NCBI GenBank assembly: GCA_022711755.1
Contig: JAKLEA010000006.1
Location: 1-64,000, forward strand
Length of the DNA: 64,000 nucleotides
Origin: Planctomycetota bacterium
Lineage (GTDB): Bacteria > Planctomycetota > Brocadiia > SM23-32 > JAKLEA01
Direction: 5' to 3'
Positions 17,720 to 26,334 of the stretch are shown piece after piece. The position numbers and the translations under genes were made by a program. The stretch's first letter is position 1; every line of letters begins with the position of its first letter. The notes under the pieces are model-generated. The model searched no databases and was not told the origin of the DNA. It saw nothing but the letters and a program-made list of their open reading frames with translations.

Positions 17720-18178
17720 ATGACCAACGACGGCCCGAAATCAGCCGTCCGGGATCGCGATGAGGAAAAACGGTGGTACTCCGTGCGGGAGGCCGCAACC
17801 TATCTCGCCGTGAGCCAGCCAACCATTTTCCGCTGGATGAAGGAGGGCGCGCTATCCTTCTACAAGATCGGCGGCGCTACGCGCTTCACCCGCGAGAGCA
17901 TGGACGCGCTGATTGAGAAGACGACCGGCCTGAAGGAGGCCGAGGCGACGCTTGGCCGCTGCGCCGCGTGCGGCCATTCCGCCCTGGTCGAGGGGCGCGT
18001 GCAGGGAACCGGACGCATGTACTTCCGCCCGGAGAAGACGAAGTTCTGGGTCTTTTCCGAGGCGCTTGTCCCCCTGACCGCCCGAGTCTGCTCCGCCTGC
18101 GGATACGTCCAGATGCACGCCGATGTGGAAAAGCTCAACCGCCTTCTGCCGGAAGACAAGCCGGCGGGAAGCCGATAG
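17720..18178 (+). CDS. Excisionase/MerR-type HTH protein with a zinc-ribbon tail
   Basis: 152 residues from the ATG at 17720; an AGGAG at 17709-17713 fits this ATG better than the one at 17699. Residues about 18-66 are a helix-turn-helix of the HTH_17/excisionase family: WYSVREAATYLAVSQPTIFR, WMKEGALSFYKIGGATRFTR, then a helix (ESMDALIEKT). The second half has two Cys pairs, CAACGH and CSACGY, about 50 residues apart, so a zinc ribbon is likely. The close match of the first half to excisionase domains indicates DNA binding with a single winged-HTH head. It stands alone next to palindromic repeats. There is no integrase or transposase nearby, so a role in recombination is not supported; a local transcription regulator is as likely. 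Confidence 0.75.
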   Translation: MTNDGPKSAVRDRDEEKRWYSVREAATYLAVSQPTIFRWMKEGALSFYKIGGATRFTRESMDALIEKTTGLKEAEATLGRCAACGHSALVEGRVQGTGRMYFRPEKTKFWVFSEALVPLTARVCSACGYVQMHADVEKLNRLLPEDKPAGSR

Positions 18179-18180
18179 GA

Positions 18181-19282
18181 ATCCGGCGAGTTGCAGGAGG
18201 CCCGAAGAAGGGAAATCGGGCATGAGAATTCTTGAATACAGGAAAGTGACCCGGCCGTCTGATACGGCAGAGGACCAGTTTTTGAAGGAGGCTGTCCCTC
18301 GCGGCGGCCGGGAGTCACTTTCACCCCTCCATACGCCTTCTCCCCGGGGAGAAGGGGAACCGCCCTGCCCGTCGCCGGGCAGACCGGCGGTGGATGAGGG
18401 GAGTTTTGCGTTCAGCGACCGTGCGTTCAACGACCGGTTACAACAGACATTTGTGGAAAGTTTTGTCCGCGGGTTGACTACACGCCCATGCGGACCTGGA
18501 GAAGGGATGCGGGGGAAGCCTGAAACCCGGAGGCGGCCGGTTCCTCGCGCCGCTTCCGTCTCATCCCACCACGCAACGCGCCCGGCATCGCGTCCGGGCG
18601 CAAAGGCCGGAACTCCCACACAAGTCCGGCCCATATGTCACCGAAGCCCGTCCCCCGCCCCTTCTCCGACTTCCACAGAGCGCGGTGTCGTGCCACCGCA
18701 GTCCATAGTTGCGCGGCGCAGGCGCCTTGTTCTGTCGTATTGTTCGCGCCTTGATGGAATTTATTTCCGGCCGGGTATTCCGCCGGGTTACTGAAGGTCA
18801 GACGATGTTTCTGCTGAGGCAGTCGCAGGCCGGGCGTCCGGAAGCCGCGGCGCTCGAGAATCACGCAGAGCCTGCAATTGTTGGAAAAGGTCATCACGGC
18901 GGCGCGAAGCCCGCGCGCGGAGAAAGGACGCGGCGGCGGATCGCGCGGGGCGTTTCATCCGTGGCGGCCGGTATCCCGGGCGCGGCGCTCAGCAGAAGAC
19001 GCATCTCTCAGTTGAAAGGGAAGGCCTGCCGACACCCTCCGATCCCGTACCTTGAGGCGGACGTTCCGCCGGGCTGGGCGTCGCATTGAGTCGGCAGGCT
19101 TTCTCTCAGAATTCCGCAGAGCCAGGGGCCTCGTTTCCTCATCCGCCTTGATCTTGAATCCGCCTTGAATCCACCACAAAGGCTCAAAGACACAAAGAAC
19201 GGTATGAAGTTTATAATGTGTGCGCGGCAATGGTAGGGCGCATCCGACGCAGAGGCCATAGACTGACGCGAGAGCGCGCGAA
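18181..19282. other. Gene-poor stretch built of short repeats
   Basis: No frame in this 1.1 kb shows a believable protein. The open frames are rich in Arg/Pro/Gly and lack ribosome sites and domain patterns. What is visible: element B (18322-18401), a gcggtg/caccgc hairpin (18682-18687 / 18694-18699), and the 'accacaaaggctcaaagac' tract near 19171-19195, which resembles a dispersed sequence I have seen in genomes of PVC and other environmental bacteria. A 'gtagggcgcatccgacgc' tract lies near 19234. It is probably a sink for repeats and decayed DNA. Confidence 0.5.
18322..18401. repeat. Cruciform intergenic element B
   Basis: A perfect 20-bp palindrome (18336-18355, ccttctcccc/ggggagaagg) is followed by ctgcccg-tcgc-cgggcag (18365-18382) nested in accgcc/ggcggt. 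A weaker outer pair, cccctc/gagggg, closes it. Same plan as element A 800 bp upstream: two inner hairpins inside an outer stem. Confidence 0.55.
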
Positions 19283-19900
19283 ATGTTCAGTCCATCATAC
19301 ATTGCGGGCTGGATTGGGAATGGACCAGTAGTGGCCCTCACCATTATCTGCCTGATGCTCATCGTAGCCATCCCTATCATCGTTCTTGGAGGCCGAAAAG
19401 AGCCATTCTATCAGCGTTATAGAATCGCAATCTGGACCACATTTGCCGCAAGCGTAATCGGGTTCCTCACGTTTCCTGCCTTTCTGCGAACAACAGACCC
19501 GGTACCCCCGACATGCGAAAAGAATATGAGGGCCATCCTCACAGCCCTTGCAATCTACAGCAACGACTACGGGGGAAGGTTCCCGCCGGTATCGTCATCC
19601 GCGCAGTTGGATAAATTCCTGTTTGACGATTACGTCAGTTCGATGAGGACTTTCCAGTGCCCGGATCGGCAGGATCAGAGCGACCTGTCCCGGAATGACT
19701 ACCAGTTCAACACTTCGCTTTCGGGCGCCTTGCAGAAAGAGGTGGCTGCCCGGAAGGAAATCCCGTGGATTCTCAAGTGCAAATGTCATGGACGGGCAAG
19801 GTACATCTTCTACGACTCAATAATCCTCTGCGGAGGTCTCAGAGGCGACTTTCAAGGCCGCTCGACCCGGACCTACGACCTCTGGGAGCCGGATGAGTAG
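19283..19900 (+). CDS. Two-helix membrane protein with pseudopilin-like soluble domain
   Basis: 205 residues. Two hydrophobic helices cover residues about 14-36 (GPVVALTIICLMLIVAIPII) and 48-66. The soluble part begins CEKNMRAILTALAIYSNDYGGRFPPVSS, followed by FQCPDR. These elements (Cys-x-x-N-(M/L)-x-x-I-x-x-A-(L/I)-x-x-Y-x-x-D-x-x-G-x-(F/Y)-P) are what DUF1559 and other prepilin-type proteins show just after their pilin helix. Here they sit behind a polytopic anchor with no prepilin cleavage site. No strong ribosome site precedes the ATG. The next gene starts 11 bp after the stop and has the same kind of domain. Function unknown. Confidence 0.6.
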   Translation: MFSPSYIAGWIGNGPVVALTIICLMLIVAIPIIVLGGRKEPFYQRYRIAIWTTFAASVIGFLTFPAFLRTTDPVPPTCEKNMRAILTALAIYSNDYGGRFPPVSSSAQLDKFLFDDYVSSMRTFQCPDRQDQSDLSRNDYQFNTSLSGALQKEVAARKEIPWILKCKCHGRARYIFYDSIILCGGLRGDFQGRSTRTYDLWEPDE

Positions 19901-19911
19901 CAGGAGGACGA

Positions 19912-20913
19912 ATGCGGCGCAGAACAAATTCAACAGTTCTTTGCTGCGCGTGCCTGAGCGCGGCTTGCGGGGACGCCGCCGCGCATGGGATGACATATTT
20001 TGCATCAACGCCTGTCTCCCCGCCGAATGAATTCATCTGGGTCCTATTTTTATACAGTGCAGCCTTTGTAGCCATGAACGGATATTTGTTGATAAGGCAC
20101 ATCCATATACCTGAAGCCCAGGCGTTCGGTCGCGCAATTGCTGCGGGGCTGGCGTTCATTCTGTCATTCCTGTTCGCCGGAAATATCGTATATGCCATGA
20201 CCACTGCGCCGCTTCCAAGCGTCGGAATCAGCGGACATGCGCAATTCGCGCTCGGTTGGAGGCACATGTGGCATTTATTCATCGCCGCGAACACGGCGGG
20301 CTTGCTCTTTATGACGGTGAGCCTGCTATGTGTCGGCGTCGGCAGAAAACGCCTCCGCGAACTGGGCAAAATGGCGCTACTCAAGCTGATCGCATTCAAT
20401 ATCGCCTTGTACCTTGCCTGCCTTTTCCCCTACGCAGTCACTAACGGACTCACACACGGCTGGGCGGGGAGTTATTCATCCTGCGGAAAGCGACTCATCA
20501 GAATGAAAGAGGCTCTGGGATCCTATGCAAGGGATCACAACGACAGGCTTCCCGAAGCCCGAAACATGGATGAGCTTCGGGAGAAACTTGATCCCTACGT
20601 CGGATTTCATTCTGACATCTACTTCGTATGCTCTGAATACGGGTTGCGCGAACGCCATCCTCGCCAATTTGTCTGGAATACCCGTTTTTCAGGCGCGAGA
20701 TTGTCTGAGGTCGAGAAGCTGGAAAAGCCCGAACCGTTGATAGTCTGCCCGTATTTCAGCGGAGACCGCTACCATAAGGAGCCATGGGCTGTTTCCACAA
20801 CGGGAGCGCTCTACGCGGCGGGCAGGGAAAAGGCCCCTGAGGAAGACAAGGCGCACATGCGGGAAAAGGTCGCGGAGTTGCTTGAGGCTCAACCGGCAGG
20901 ATGCGCGTGGTGA
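19912..20913 (+). CDS. Polytopic membrane protein with pseudopilin-like C-terminal domain
   Basis: 333 residues, with AGGAGG 6 nt before the ATG. About four hydrophobic segments lie between residues 35 and 180 (WVLFLYSAAFVAMNGYLLI, AIAAGLAFILSFLFAGNIVY, LFIAANTAGLLFMTVSLLCV, LIAFNIALYLACLFPYAV). The soluble end starts SSCGKRLIRMKEALGSYARD, then HNDRLPEARNMDELREKLDPYV, the same helix-plus-loop pattern as in DUF1559/pseudopilin proteins. CPYFSGDRYHKEPW further on is also common in such proteins. Coupled to the upstream gene (11-bp gap) and followed 92 bp later by a true prepilin-type gene. The repetition of this domain in three neighbouring genes suggests paralogy by domain shuffling. Function unknown. 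Confidence 0.6.
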   Translation: MRRRTNSTVLCCACLSAACGDAAAHGMTYFASTPVSPPNEFIWVLFLYSAAFVAMNGYLLIRHIHIPEAQAFGRAIAAGLAFILSFLFAGNIVYAMTTAPLPSVGISGHAQFALGWRHMWHLFIAANTAGLLFMTVSLLCVGVGRKRLRELGKMALLKLIAFNIALYLACLFPYAVTNGLTHGWAGSYSSCGKRLIRMKEALGSYARDHNDRLPEARNMDELREKLDPYVGFHSDIYFVCSEYGLRERHPRQFVWNTRFSGARLSEVEKLEKPEPLIVCPYFSGDRYHKEPWAVSTTGALYAAGREKAPEEDKAHMREKVAELLEAQPAGCAW

Positions 20914-20923
20914 AGCGGCAGGT

Positions 20924-20975
20924 AGGGTGCGTCCGATGCGGCGCGACGGAACGTCGCGAAGCGAGAACGCACCCT
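20924..20975. repeat. Nested intergenic hairpin
   Basis: Outer 9-bp stem agggtgcgt (20924-20932) / acgcaccct (20967-20975) with an inner gcgacg-gaa-cgtcgc hairpin (20943-20957). It lies 11 bp after the preceding stop codon. There is no T-run. Confidence 0.55.
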
Positions 20976-21005
20976 TGAAGCCATGATCCAAAGGAGGCAG
21001 ATGAA

Positions 21006-22313
21006 ATGAGAGGACGAACCAGGCCGGACAATGCGGGGTTCACGAGGAATGAGGCGATTGTTGTAGTCGTGATGCTGGTTATTCTTGCGATGCTTTTGCC
21101 TCAGCTTCCAGCGTTGTTCGCCGTCAGAGGCGGAGGCGGGCGCACCGGTAGGTGTCTCTCAAACATGAAGCAGATCGGGGTTGCGATCCAGTTGTACTGC
21201 AATGAGTACGACGCCTATCCCCCCGCGATTCTGACGGCACGGATGAACGCAACTGTAAAGAATCCGGACAAGCCCGGCGGGGAAGGCTCGTTCGAAATCT
21301 ATGGCGCGCCCTTCCTCTGGGGGACATACGGAAGGCATGCAGGATCCGATGAAGCATCGGCGGATCAGTTCGTGTGCGACGCGAGTTACCTGAACCTTCG
21401 AGTTCTGTTATTTCCATATATTTCCGGCTTAAGAAACAAGCTTGATCCCGACGGCGTTCCAAACGATCTCTCTTCCGATTACTACCCCATATTTCGTTGT
21501 CCAAGCGACGTAGACTGGTCAAAGAACTTCCAGAATCCATTCAGTCCGGACGACGATCCCCCATTCCGCGATACTGACAATTTCGCATGGATGGCAGAAA
21601 CAGCCGGCTTGGAGAAACCCGATCCGAAAATTCTGGAGCGAGTCGAGAGCAGCTACTTCTTCGCAACGGCGGGATGGTCCGGGCAGATGGCGGGGGACAT
21701 GACCGGGGCGGTGGCGTCGGAGGAAATCCTGAAATGGATTCGCGACAACGGCGGGAAATGGGACAGGGACGCGCTGCTGGACGCCATCGCCGATCCCGAC
21801 AGGCCGCTGGGCGACGGCGAGTTCTTCACTGTTGACCTCATGCCCCCCGGCAAGCAGGGATCGAACGGCACGACGCGCCCTTTCGAGGATGAAAAGGACG
21901 CGCTCTACCCCACCGCCCGGGGCAAGACGCGCGTCGGCATCATGCAGCCGTCGAAGAAGGTGATGATGGCCGAGTTCGGAAACATGGAGCATCACAAGCA
22001 GGGGAAGATGGCGAAGTATTACGACTGGGACGATCCGGGCGACCCTTCAAAGAGCGTCAGGGCCGAGGGTTGGCATCGCAAGAACGGCGGGAACGTCCTT
22101 TTCGCAGACGGTCACGCAAAGAACGTTGACGGCGGCTGGTGGAACAAATATCCGCCGATGGCCGGGCCGTGCTGCCTCCCGCACGACGGCGGGCGCGGGA
22201 GCGTGGACGCGCGCGACCTCTACTTCCCGACGCACTGGAAGCAGTTCGACGCGACGGGCGGAAGCGAGGAGGCGTTCGTCAATTACGCCTGCTACAACGA
22301 GAACGTAAAATAA
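21006..22313 (+). CDS. DUF1559-type prepilin-like protein
   Basis: 435 residues; AGGAGG upstream. The N-terminus carries a prepilin-type site, AGFTRNEAIVVVVMLVILAM, with Glu at +5, then SNMKQIGVAIQLYCNEYDAYPP. The C-terminal part holds WHRKNGGNVLFADGHA, an H-X9-DG-like motif (here one residue longer than usual). These two marks define the large DUF1559 families of Planctomycetota and Lentisphaerota, thought to be exported, pilin-like envelope proteins. The stretch WSGQMAGDMTG and CRCP-type residues in the middle belong to the variable domain. It follows the two pseudopilin-like membrane proteins on the same strand. Confidence 0.85.
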   Translation: MRGRTRPDNAGFTRNEAIVVVVMLVILAMLLPQLPALFAVRGGGGRTGRCLSNMKQIGVAIQLYCNEYDAYPPAILTARMNATVKNPDKPGGEGSFEIYGAPFLWGTYGRHAGSDEASADQFVCDASYLNLRVLLFPYISGLRNKLDPDGVPNDLSSDYYPIFRCPSDVDWSKNFQNPFSPDDDPPFRDTDNFAWMAETAGLEKPDPKILERVESSYFFATAGWSGQMAGDMTGAVASEEILKWIRDNGGKWDRDALLDAIADPDRPLGDGEFFTVDLMPPGKQGSNGTTRPFEDEKDALYPTARGKTRVGIMQPSKKVMMAEFGNMEHHKQGKMAKYYDWDDPGDPSKSVRAEGWHRKNGGNVLFADGHAKNVDGGWWNKYPPMAGPCCLPHDGGRGSVDARDLYFPTHWKQFDATGGSEEAFVNYACYNENVK

Positions 22314-22429
22314 GATGGTGTAATTTCAAGGCAAGTCAATATCCCACAAACCCGAAACCATATATAATCTACATCGTTGTCTGGTGACAGTATCAACGAG
22401 ACCTTTCAATAACGGAGCCTCGAATCACA

Positions 22430-23638
22430 ATGCGCAATGCATCCCTTCTCGGTCTTGCCTCCTGTCTATTCCTCGGCGCCGCCGCCGCGGAGCCTTTCCA
22501 CCAGGGGCAGCTCATCTTCGATCCGGACAGGGACGGGCGCGGCCACGTCCACGCCTCCTGCGTCGTGGAATGTCCTAACGGCGACATCCGCGCGTGCTGG
22601 TATGAGAACGGCCCCGCCCTGCCGCCCGGATATTACGCCGGGGACAAGGACAAGAGCGACGACGTGCGCGTCGGCGGCTCGCGGCTGGCAAAGGGCGGCG
22701 CGGCATGGGACGCGCCTTTCGTCATGGCGGACACGTTCGGCGTCTCGGACAACAACCCCTGCATGTGCGTTGACCGGCAGGGACGGCTCTGGCTGGTCCA
22801 CGCGACGCTGCTGTGCGTTCCCGTTGAAAGCTGGGGCAGCTCCCTTCCGCAGTTCCACGTTTCTTCCGATTACGCCAATCCCGGCGCGCCGCGATGGGAG
22901 CGGGAAAGCATTCTGGTGGTCCGGCCCAACGGTTTTGAGAAGGCGCTGATGTCCCCGCATGAGTGGCGCTCGCAGAAGGGAACGCTGTCCGAGGAGGACA
23001 AGCAGAAGGCGCTTGACGGCATACGCAAGCAGTTGGCCGATCCATACAAGTGCCGGCTCGGTTGGATGCCGCGCGCGCATCCGCTGGTCAGGTCCGACGG
23101 CGCGATTCTTATTCCGCTGGCCAATGAAAACTTCGGCATTTCCACAATGGCGATAACGTCCGACGGCGGGGCGACGTGGACGATATCGGAAGCCGTTCCG
23201 AGCCTGGGAATCATCCAGCCGACATTGGCGGAATTCCCCGACGGCAGGATTCTCGCCTTCTTCAGGAACGGGCACATGCTCAAGCGGATAGCGCGGAGCG
23301 AATCGAAGGACGGCGGCATGACGTGGGCGCCGATCACGTTCACCGACCTGCCGCATCCCGGCTCCGGCCTGGAGGCGATGGCGCTGAAGAACGGGAACCT
23401 GCTGATGATCTACAACGATTCCGAGTCCGCGCGGGACACGCTGGCCGTCTCGATATCCGACGACCTCGGGAAGACGTGGAAGCACACGCGGCATCTTGAG
23501 AAAACGCCGGGAGGAAGGTTCGATTATCCGTCAATAATTCAGGCGAAGGACGGCAGCCTTCACGCGACATATACCGTCAGCACGAAGGTGATAAAACACG
23601 CCCATTTCAACGAGGAATGGGTGATGAAAGGGGATTGA
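22430..23638 (+). CDS. Sialidase-like (BNR-type) exported glycosidase
   Basis: 402 residues with a signal peptide (LLGLASCLFLGAAAAEP). The fold is a six-bladed sialidase propeller: ASCVVECPNGDIRACWYENG is the usual first blade, then RLWLVHATLL, a central HPLVRSDGAILIPLANE, SDGGATWTISEAVP and SKDGGMTWAPITFTDLPHPG (Asp-box-like S-x-D-x-G-x-T-W), and RFDYPSIIQAKDGSLHATYT at the end. This layout matches the Sialidase_2 (exo-alpha-sialidase-like) group common in PVC bacteria, where substrates include sialic acids but also other sugars; the substrate cannot be read here. GGAGCC 10 nt before the ATG supports the start. It converges with the symporter gene (11-bp gap). Confidence 0.82.
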   Translation: MRNASLLGLASCLFLGAAAAEPFHQGQLIFDPDRDGRGHVHASCVVECPNGDIRACWYENGPALPPGYYAGDKDKSDDVRVGGSRLAKGGAAWDAPFVMADTFGVSDNNPCMCVDRQGRLWLVHATLLCVPVESWGSSLPQFHVSSDYANPGAPRWERESILVVRPNGFEKALMSPHEWRSQKGTLSEEDKQKALDGIRKQLADPYKCRLGWMPRAHPLVRSDGAILIPLANENFGISTMAITSDGGATWTISEAVPSLGIIQPTLAEFPDGRILAFFRNGHMLKRIARSESKDGGMTWAPITFTDLPHPGSGLEAMALKNGNLLMIYNDSESARDTLAVSISDDLGKTWKHTRHLEKTPGGRFDYPSIIQAKDGSLHATYTVSTKVIKHAHFNEEWVMKGD

Positions 23639-23649
23639 GAGAGCGGAAG

Positions 23650-25449
23650 TCAGGGATTGTCGGCGGGGCCGTCCTGTGGCGTCGGCGATATCTTCGAAGC
23701 CTGCGAAAGCATGAACCATCCGCTTGCGAAGGACAGCGCCAGAATCGCCGCGCCAGCCAGAGTCCTGCCCAGACACAGATATCCGATTCCGAACAGCCCC
23801 GTATAGATGCAGACCACGCCGGCAATCCATCCGGGCCATCCGGGCAGGGCTTTATCCTGTTTCACGTCCGGGCATTTCTGAGCCATCGGCCCCCACCACC
23901 CGCCCGGACGCACGCGACGATAGAACTCCTCCAGATGTCTCTCCTCGACCGGCTTTGTCATGAAGGTGACGGCTACCCAGACGGCGGTTGCGACCACGAT
24001 GATTATGACAAGCTGCACGGGATACATGTCGCCCTGGTCGAGCGGCTTGATAAGCGGCAGAACGTTGGCCAGAATCAGGGAAACCACCAGGGCGGAGATT
24101 TCCGACCAGGGGTTCACGCGCCACCAGTACCAGCGCAGCAGGCCGACGAATCCTGCGCCGGCGCTCAGCTTCGCGAGATACTTCCACGCCCCGCTGATCG
24201 AGGTCATCTGCCATGCCGTGATCCCGCCCAGGATCATCAGCCCCAGCACCGCGTAGCGGGAGGCCGAAACGTAGTGCTTCTCATCGGCGTCCCGCCTGAT
24301 GAACCGGCGATAGATGTCGTTGATGAAATATGACGCGCCATAGTTCAGTTGCGTGTCAATCGTGCTCATGAAGGCGGCCAGGAAGGAGACTATCATTAGG
24401 CCGCGCAGCCCGGCGGGCAGGAACTCCACCATCATCTTCGGGTATGCCAGCTCAGGATCTTCGCCCTTTACAAGCGGAAAGTAGACGACCGAAGCCAACC
24501 CGACGATGATCCAGGGCCACGACCGGATGACGTAATGGGCGTAGTTGAACCAGAGCATCGCAAGCGAGGCGTGGCGCTCATCTTTTGTGGCGAACATGCG
24601 CTGCGCGATGTAGCCGCTGCCCTGCCCGCCGCCCCACCACTGGACTGTGACGTATACTACGAAGGTAAAGACCGCCAGCTTCCCCGCCGTGGCAAGGTCA
24701 GGAACGAAGCTGATGATCTTCGGATCAACGCCGGGCGAGGCGAGAACCTGCCGGACCATCTCCTCCGGGCCGCCCAGTCGCATGATCACCAGGACAGCCA
24801 GCGCGATCGCTCCGATCATGGCCACCACGAACTGCACCAGGTCTGTCATCACAACCCCCCACAGTCCGGACATCATCGTATAGAACAGCGTCACCACAAT
24901 CAGCGCCGCCAGCAGGACCGCCTTCCCGGGGAGGACGACGCTTGTGGAACCGAGGGTGACCGGGATTTCCTCCGGCCATCCCAGCGCGGTCGTGGCGATC
25001 TTGGTAATGGCCAGCATGACCCAGCCCATGACAATGCAGTTGCTGATGACGCCTCCGTAAATCGCCATGAAAGCCCGTAATGCCGCAGCGGAAGGCCCCT
25101 TGTAGCGAAGCTCGATGAATTCGACGTCGGTGACGATCCTGGCGCGGCGCCAAAGCCGGGCATAGAAGAACACGCAGAGCATCCCGCCCATGAGCGCCGA
25201 CCACCAGAACCAGTTCTCGTATATTCCGCCCTTGCGCACAAAACCGGAAACGGCAAGCGGGGTGTCCGCCGCAAAGGTCGTGGCGACCATCGAGGTTCCG
25301 GCCATCCACCATGTCAGTTTGCGCCCCGCCAGGAAGTATTCGCCTGTGTTCTCACCAGCTCTTTTTGAGAACCAGACGCCTATTCCGACAGAGGCCGCAC
25401 AGTAGGCCGCAATCACGAACCAGTCAATCATTGCGAGACGCATGACCAT
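23650..25449 (-). CDS. Sodium:solute symporter (SSS family)
   Basis: 599 residues from the ATG at 25449, which has GAGAGGAG 8 nt upstream; an in-frame GTG at 25458 overlaps that site. About thirteen to fifteen hydrophobic segments. SSS marks: GVWFSKRAGENTGEYFLAGR, WWMAGTSMVATTFAADTPLA, and GLRGLMIVSFLAAFMSTIDT with the following QLNYGASYFINDIYRRFI, the conserved core around the Na+ site. It moves a sugar, sialic acid, amino acid or organic acid with Na+ across the inner membrane. The substrate is not known. The sialidase-like gene next to it (tail to tail) could supply a substrate, but this is only a neighbourhood argument. Confidence 0.9.
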   Translation of the reverse strand: MVMRLAMIDWFVIAAYCAASVGIGVWFSKRAGENTGEYFLAGRKLTWWMAGTSMVATTFAADTPLAVSGFVRKGGIYENWFWWSALMGGMLCVFFYARLWRRARIVTDVEFIELRYKGPSAAALRAFMAIYGGVISNCIVMGWVMLAITKIATTALGWPEEIPVTLGSTSVVLPGKAVLLAALIVVTLFYTMMSGLWGVVMTDLVQFVVAMIGAIALAVLVIMRLGGPEEMVRQVLASPGVDPKIISFVPDLATAGKLAVFTFVVYVTVQWWGGGQGSGYIAQRMFATKDERHASLAMLWFNYAHYVIRSWPWIIVGLASVVYFPLVKGEDPELAYPKMMVEFLPAGLRGLMIVSFLAAFMSTIDTQLNYGASYFINDIYRRFIRRDADEKHYVSASRYAVLGLMILGGITAWQMTSISGAWKYLAKLSAGAGFVGLLRWYWWRVNPWSEISALVVSLILANVLPLIKPLDQGDMYPVQLVIIIVVATAVWVAVTFMTKPVEERHLEEFYRRVRPGGWWGPMAQKCPDVKQDKALPGWPGWIAGVVCIYTGLFGIGYLCLGRTLAGAAILALSFASGWFMLSQASKISPTPQDGPADNP

Positions 25450-25514
25450 ATCGTCCACTCCTCTCGCGTTTACGCCCCCTCCGCGACGGCTCAGACCACA
25501 TCTGAAAGACCGCT

Positions 25515-26330
25515 TCAGGCGCGCGACAGCCTTGTTTCGTACAGGCTTCCCTCGATCAGCGCCCGGACGCCCGGCGTCGGTTTAGCCTCGAAAATGTGTT
25601 CCGGCGTCCCCTCGGCGGAGACCACGCCGTTTTCAATGAAGACCACCCGGTCGCCTATCTCGCGCGCGAAGTCCAGATCGTGTGTGACGACCAGCATGGT
25701 CATCCCCTCGGACGCCAGCTCCCGCAGAACCATGAAAACCTCCTTGGTCATCATCGGATCAAGCGAGGACGTGCATTCATCAAAAAGCATGATATCGGGG
25801 TTCATCGCCAGCGCGCGCGCAATCCCGACGCGCTGCTGTTGCCCGCCGGAGAGAGTGAGCGGATCGCACGGATGCTTCTCCCAGAGGCCGACCTTGCAGA
25901 GCGCCTTGCGCGCGACCTCGAACGCCTCATCGCGGGGCATCCTCAGGACGTTGATCGGACCGCTCATCACGTTGTCAATGACGCGCAGGTGCGGGAACAG
26001 GTTGAACCTCTGGAAGACCATGCCGAAGTGTCGGCGCATTGCGCATTCCACAGCGCGATCCTGCCGGCTCAGGCCGGAACCCTCCGGACGGCCGCGGGAA
26101 ATAACCTCCCCCCGCAGCGCGACCTCGCCTTCCTGATATTTCTCCAGCAGATTCAGACACCTAAGAAGCGTTGACTTGCCGCACCCGTTCGGGCCGAGGA
26201 TGACCAGCACCTCCCCCTTGCCGACCTTCAGATTGACGCCGTTGAGGACGCGCTTGGGACCGAAGCTCTTCTTCAGCCCCCGCACCTCGAGGATTGTTTC
26301 GCGTCTGTTCAGAAAAGGCGTCTGTTCCAT
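25515..26330 (-). CDS. Polar amino acid ABC transporter, ATP-binding protein
   Basis: 271 residues. Walker [17 protein letters not shown]-loop [11 protein letters not shown], signature [19 protein letters not shown], Walker [13 protein letters not shown] and H-loop VVTHDLDF are all present. The sequence between them (the [18 protein letters not shown] type) is that of the GlnQ/HisP family. It energises uptake with the permease, whose stop lies 4 bp upstream, so translation is probably coupled. The final gene of a three-gene operon read as binding protein, permease, ATPase. Confidence 0.93.
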   Translation of the reverse strand: MEQTPFLNRRETILEVRGLKKSFGPKRVLNGVNLKVGKGEVLVILGPNGCGKSTLLRCLNLLEKYQEGEVALRGEVISRGRPEGSGLSRQDRAVECAMRRHFGMVFQRFNLFPHLRVIDNVMSGPINVLRMPRDEAFEVARKALCKVGLWEKHPCDPLTLSGGQQQRVGIARALAMNPDIMLFDECTSSLDPMMTKEVFMVLRELASEGMTMLVVTHDLDFAREIGDRVVFIENGVVSAEGTPEHIFEAKPTPGVRALIEGSLYETRLSRA

Positions 26331-26334
26331 TGGT

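Noticed and set aside
17720..18178. Phage or integrative-element excisionase
   Set aside because: No integrase, transposase, tRNA target or attachment repeat is visible near it; the zinc-ribbon tail is not typical of phage excisionases.
18478..18897. A 139-codon minus-strand frame in the repeat-rich stretch
   Set aside because: No ribosome site or domain. Its sequence follows from repeat DNA (for example the caccgc/gcggtg hairpin), so it is not counted as a gene.
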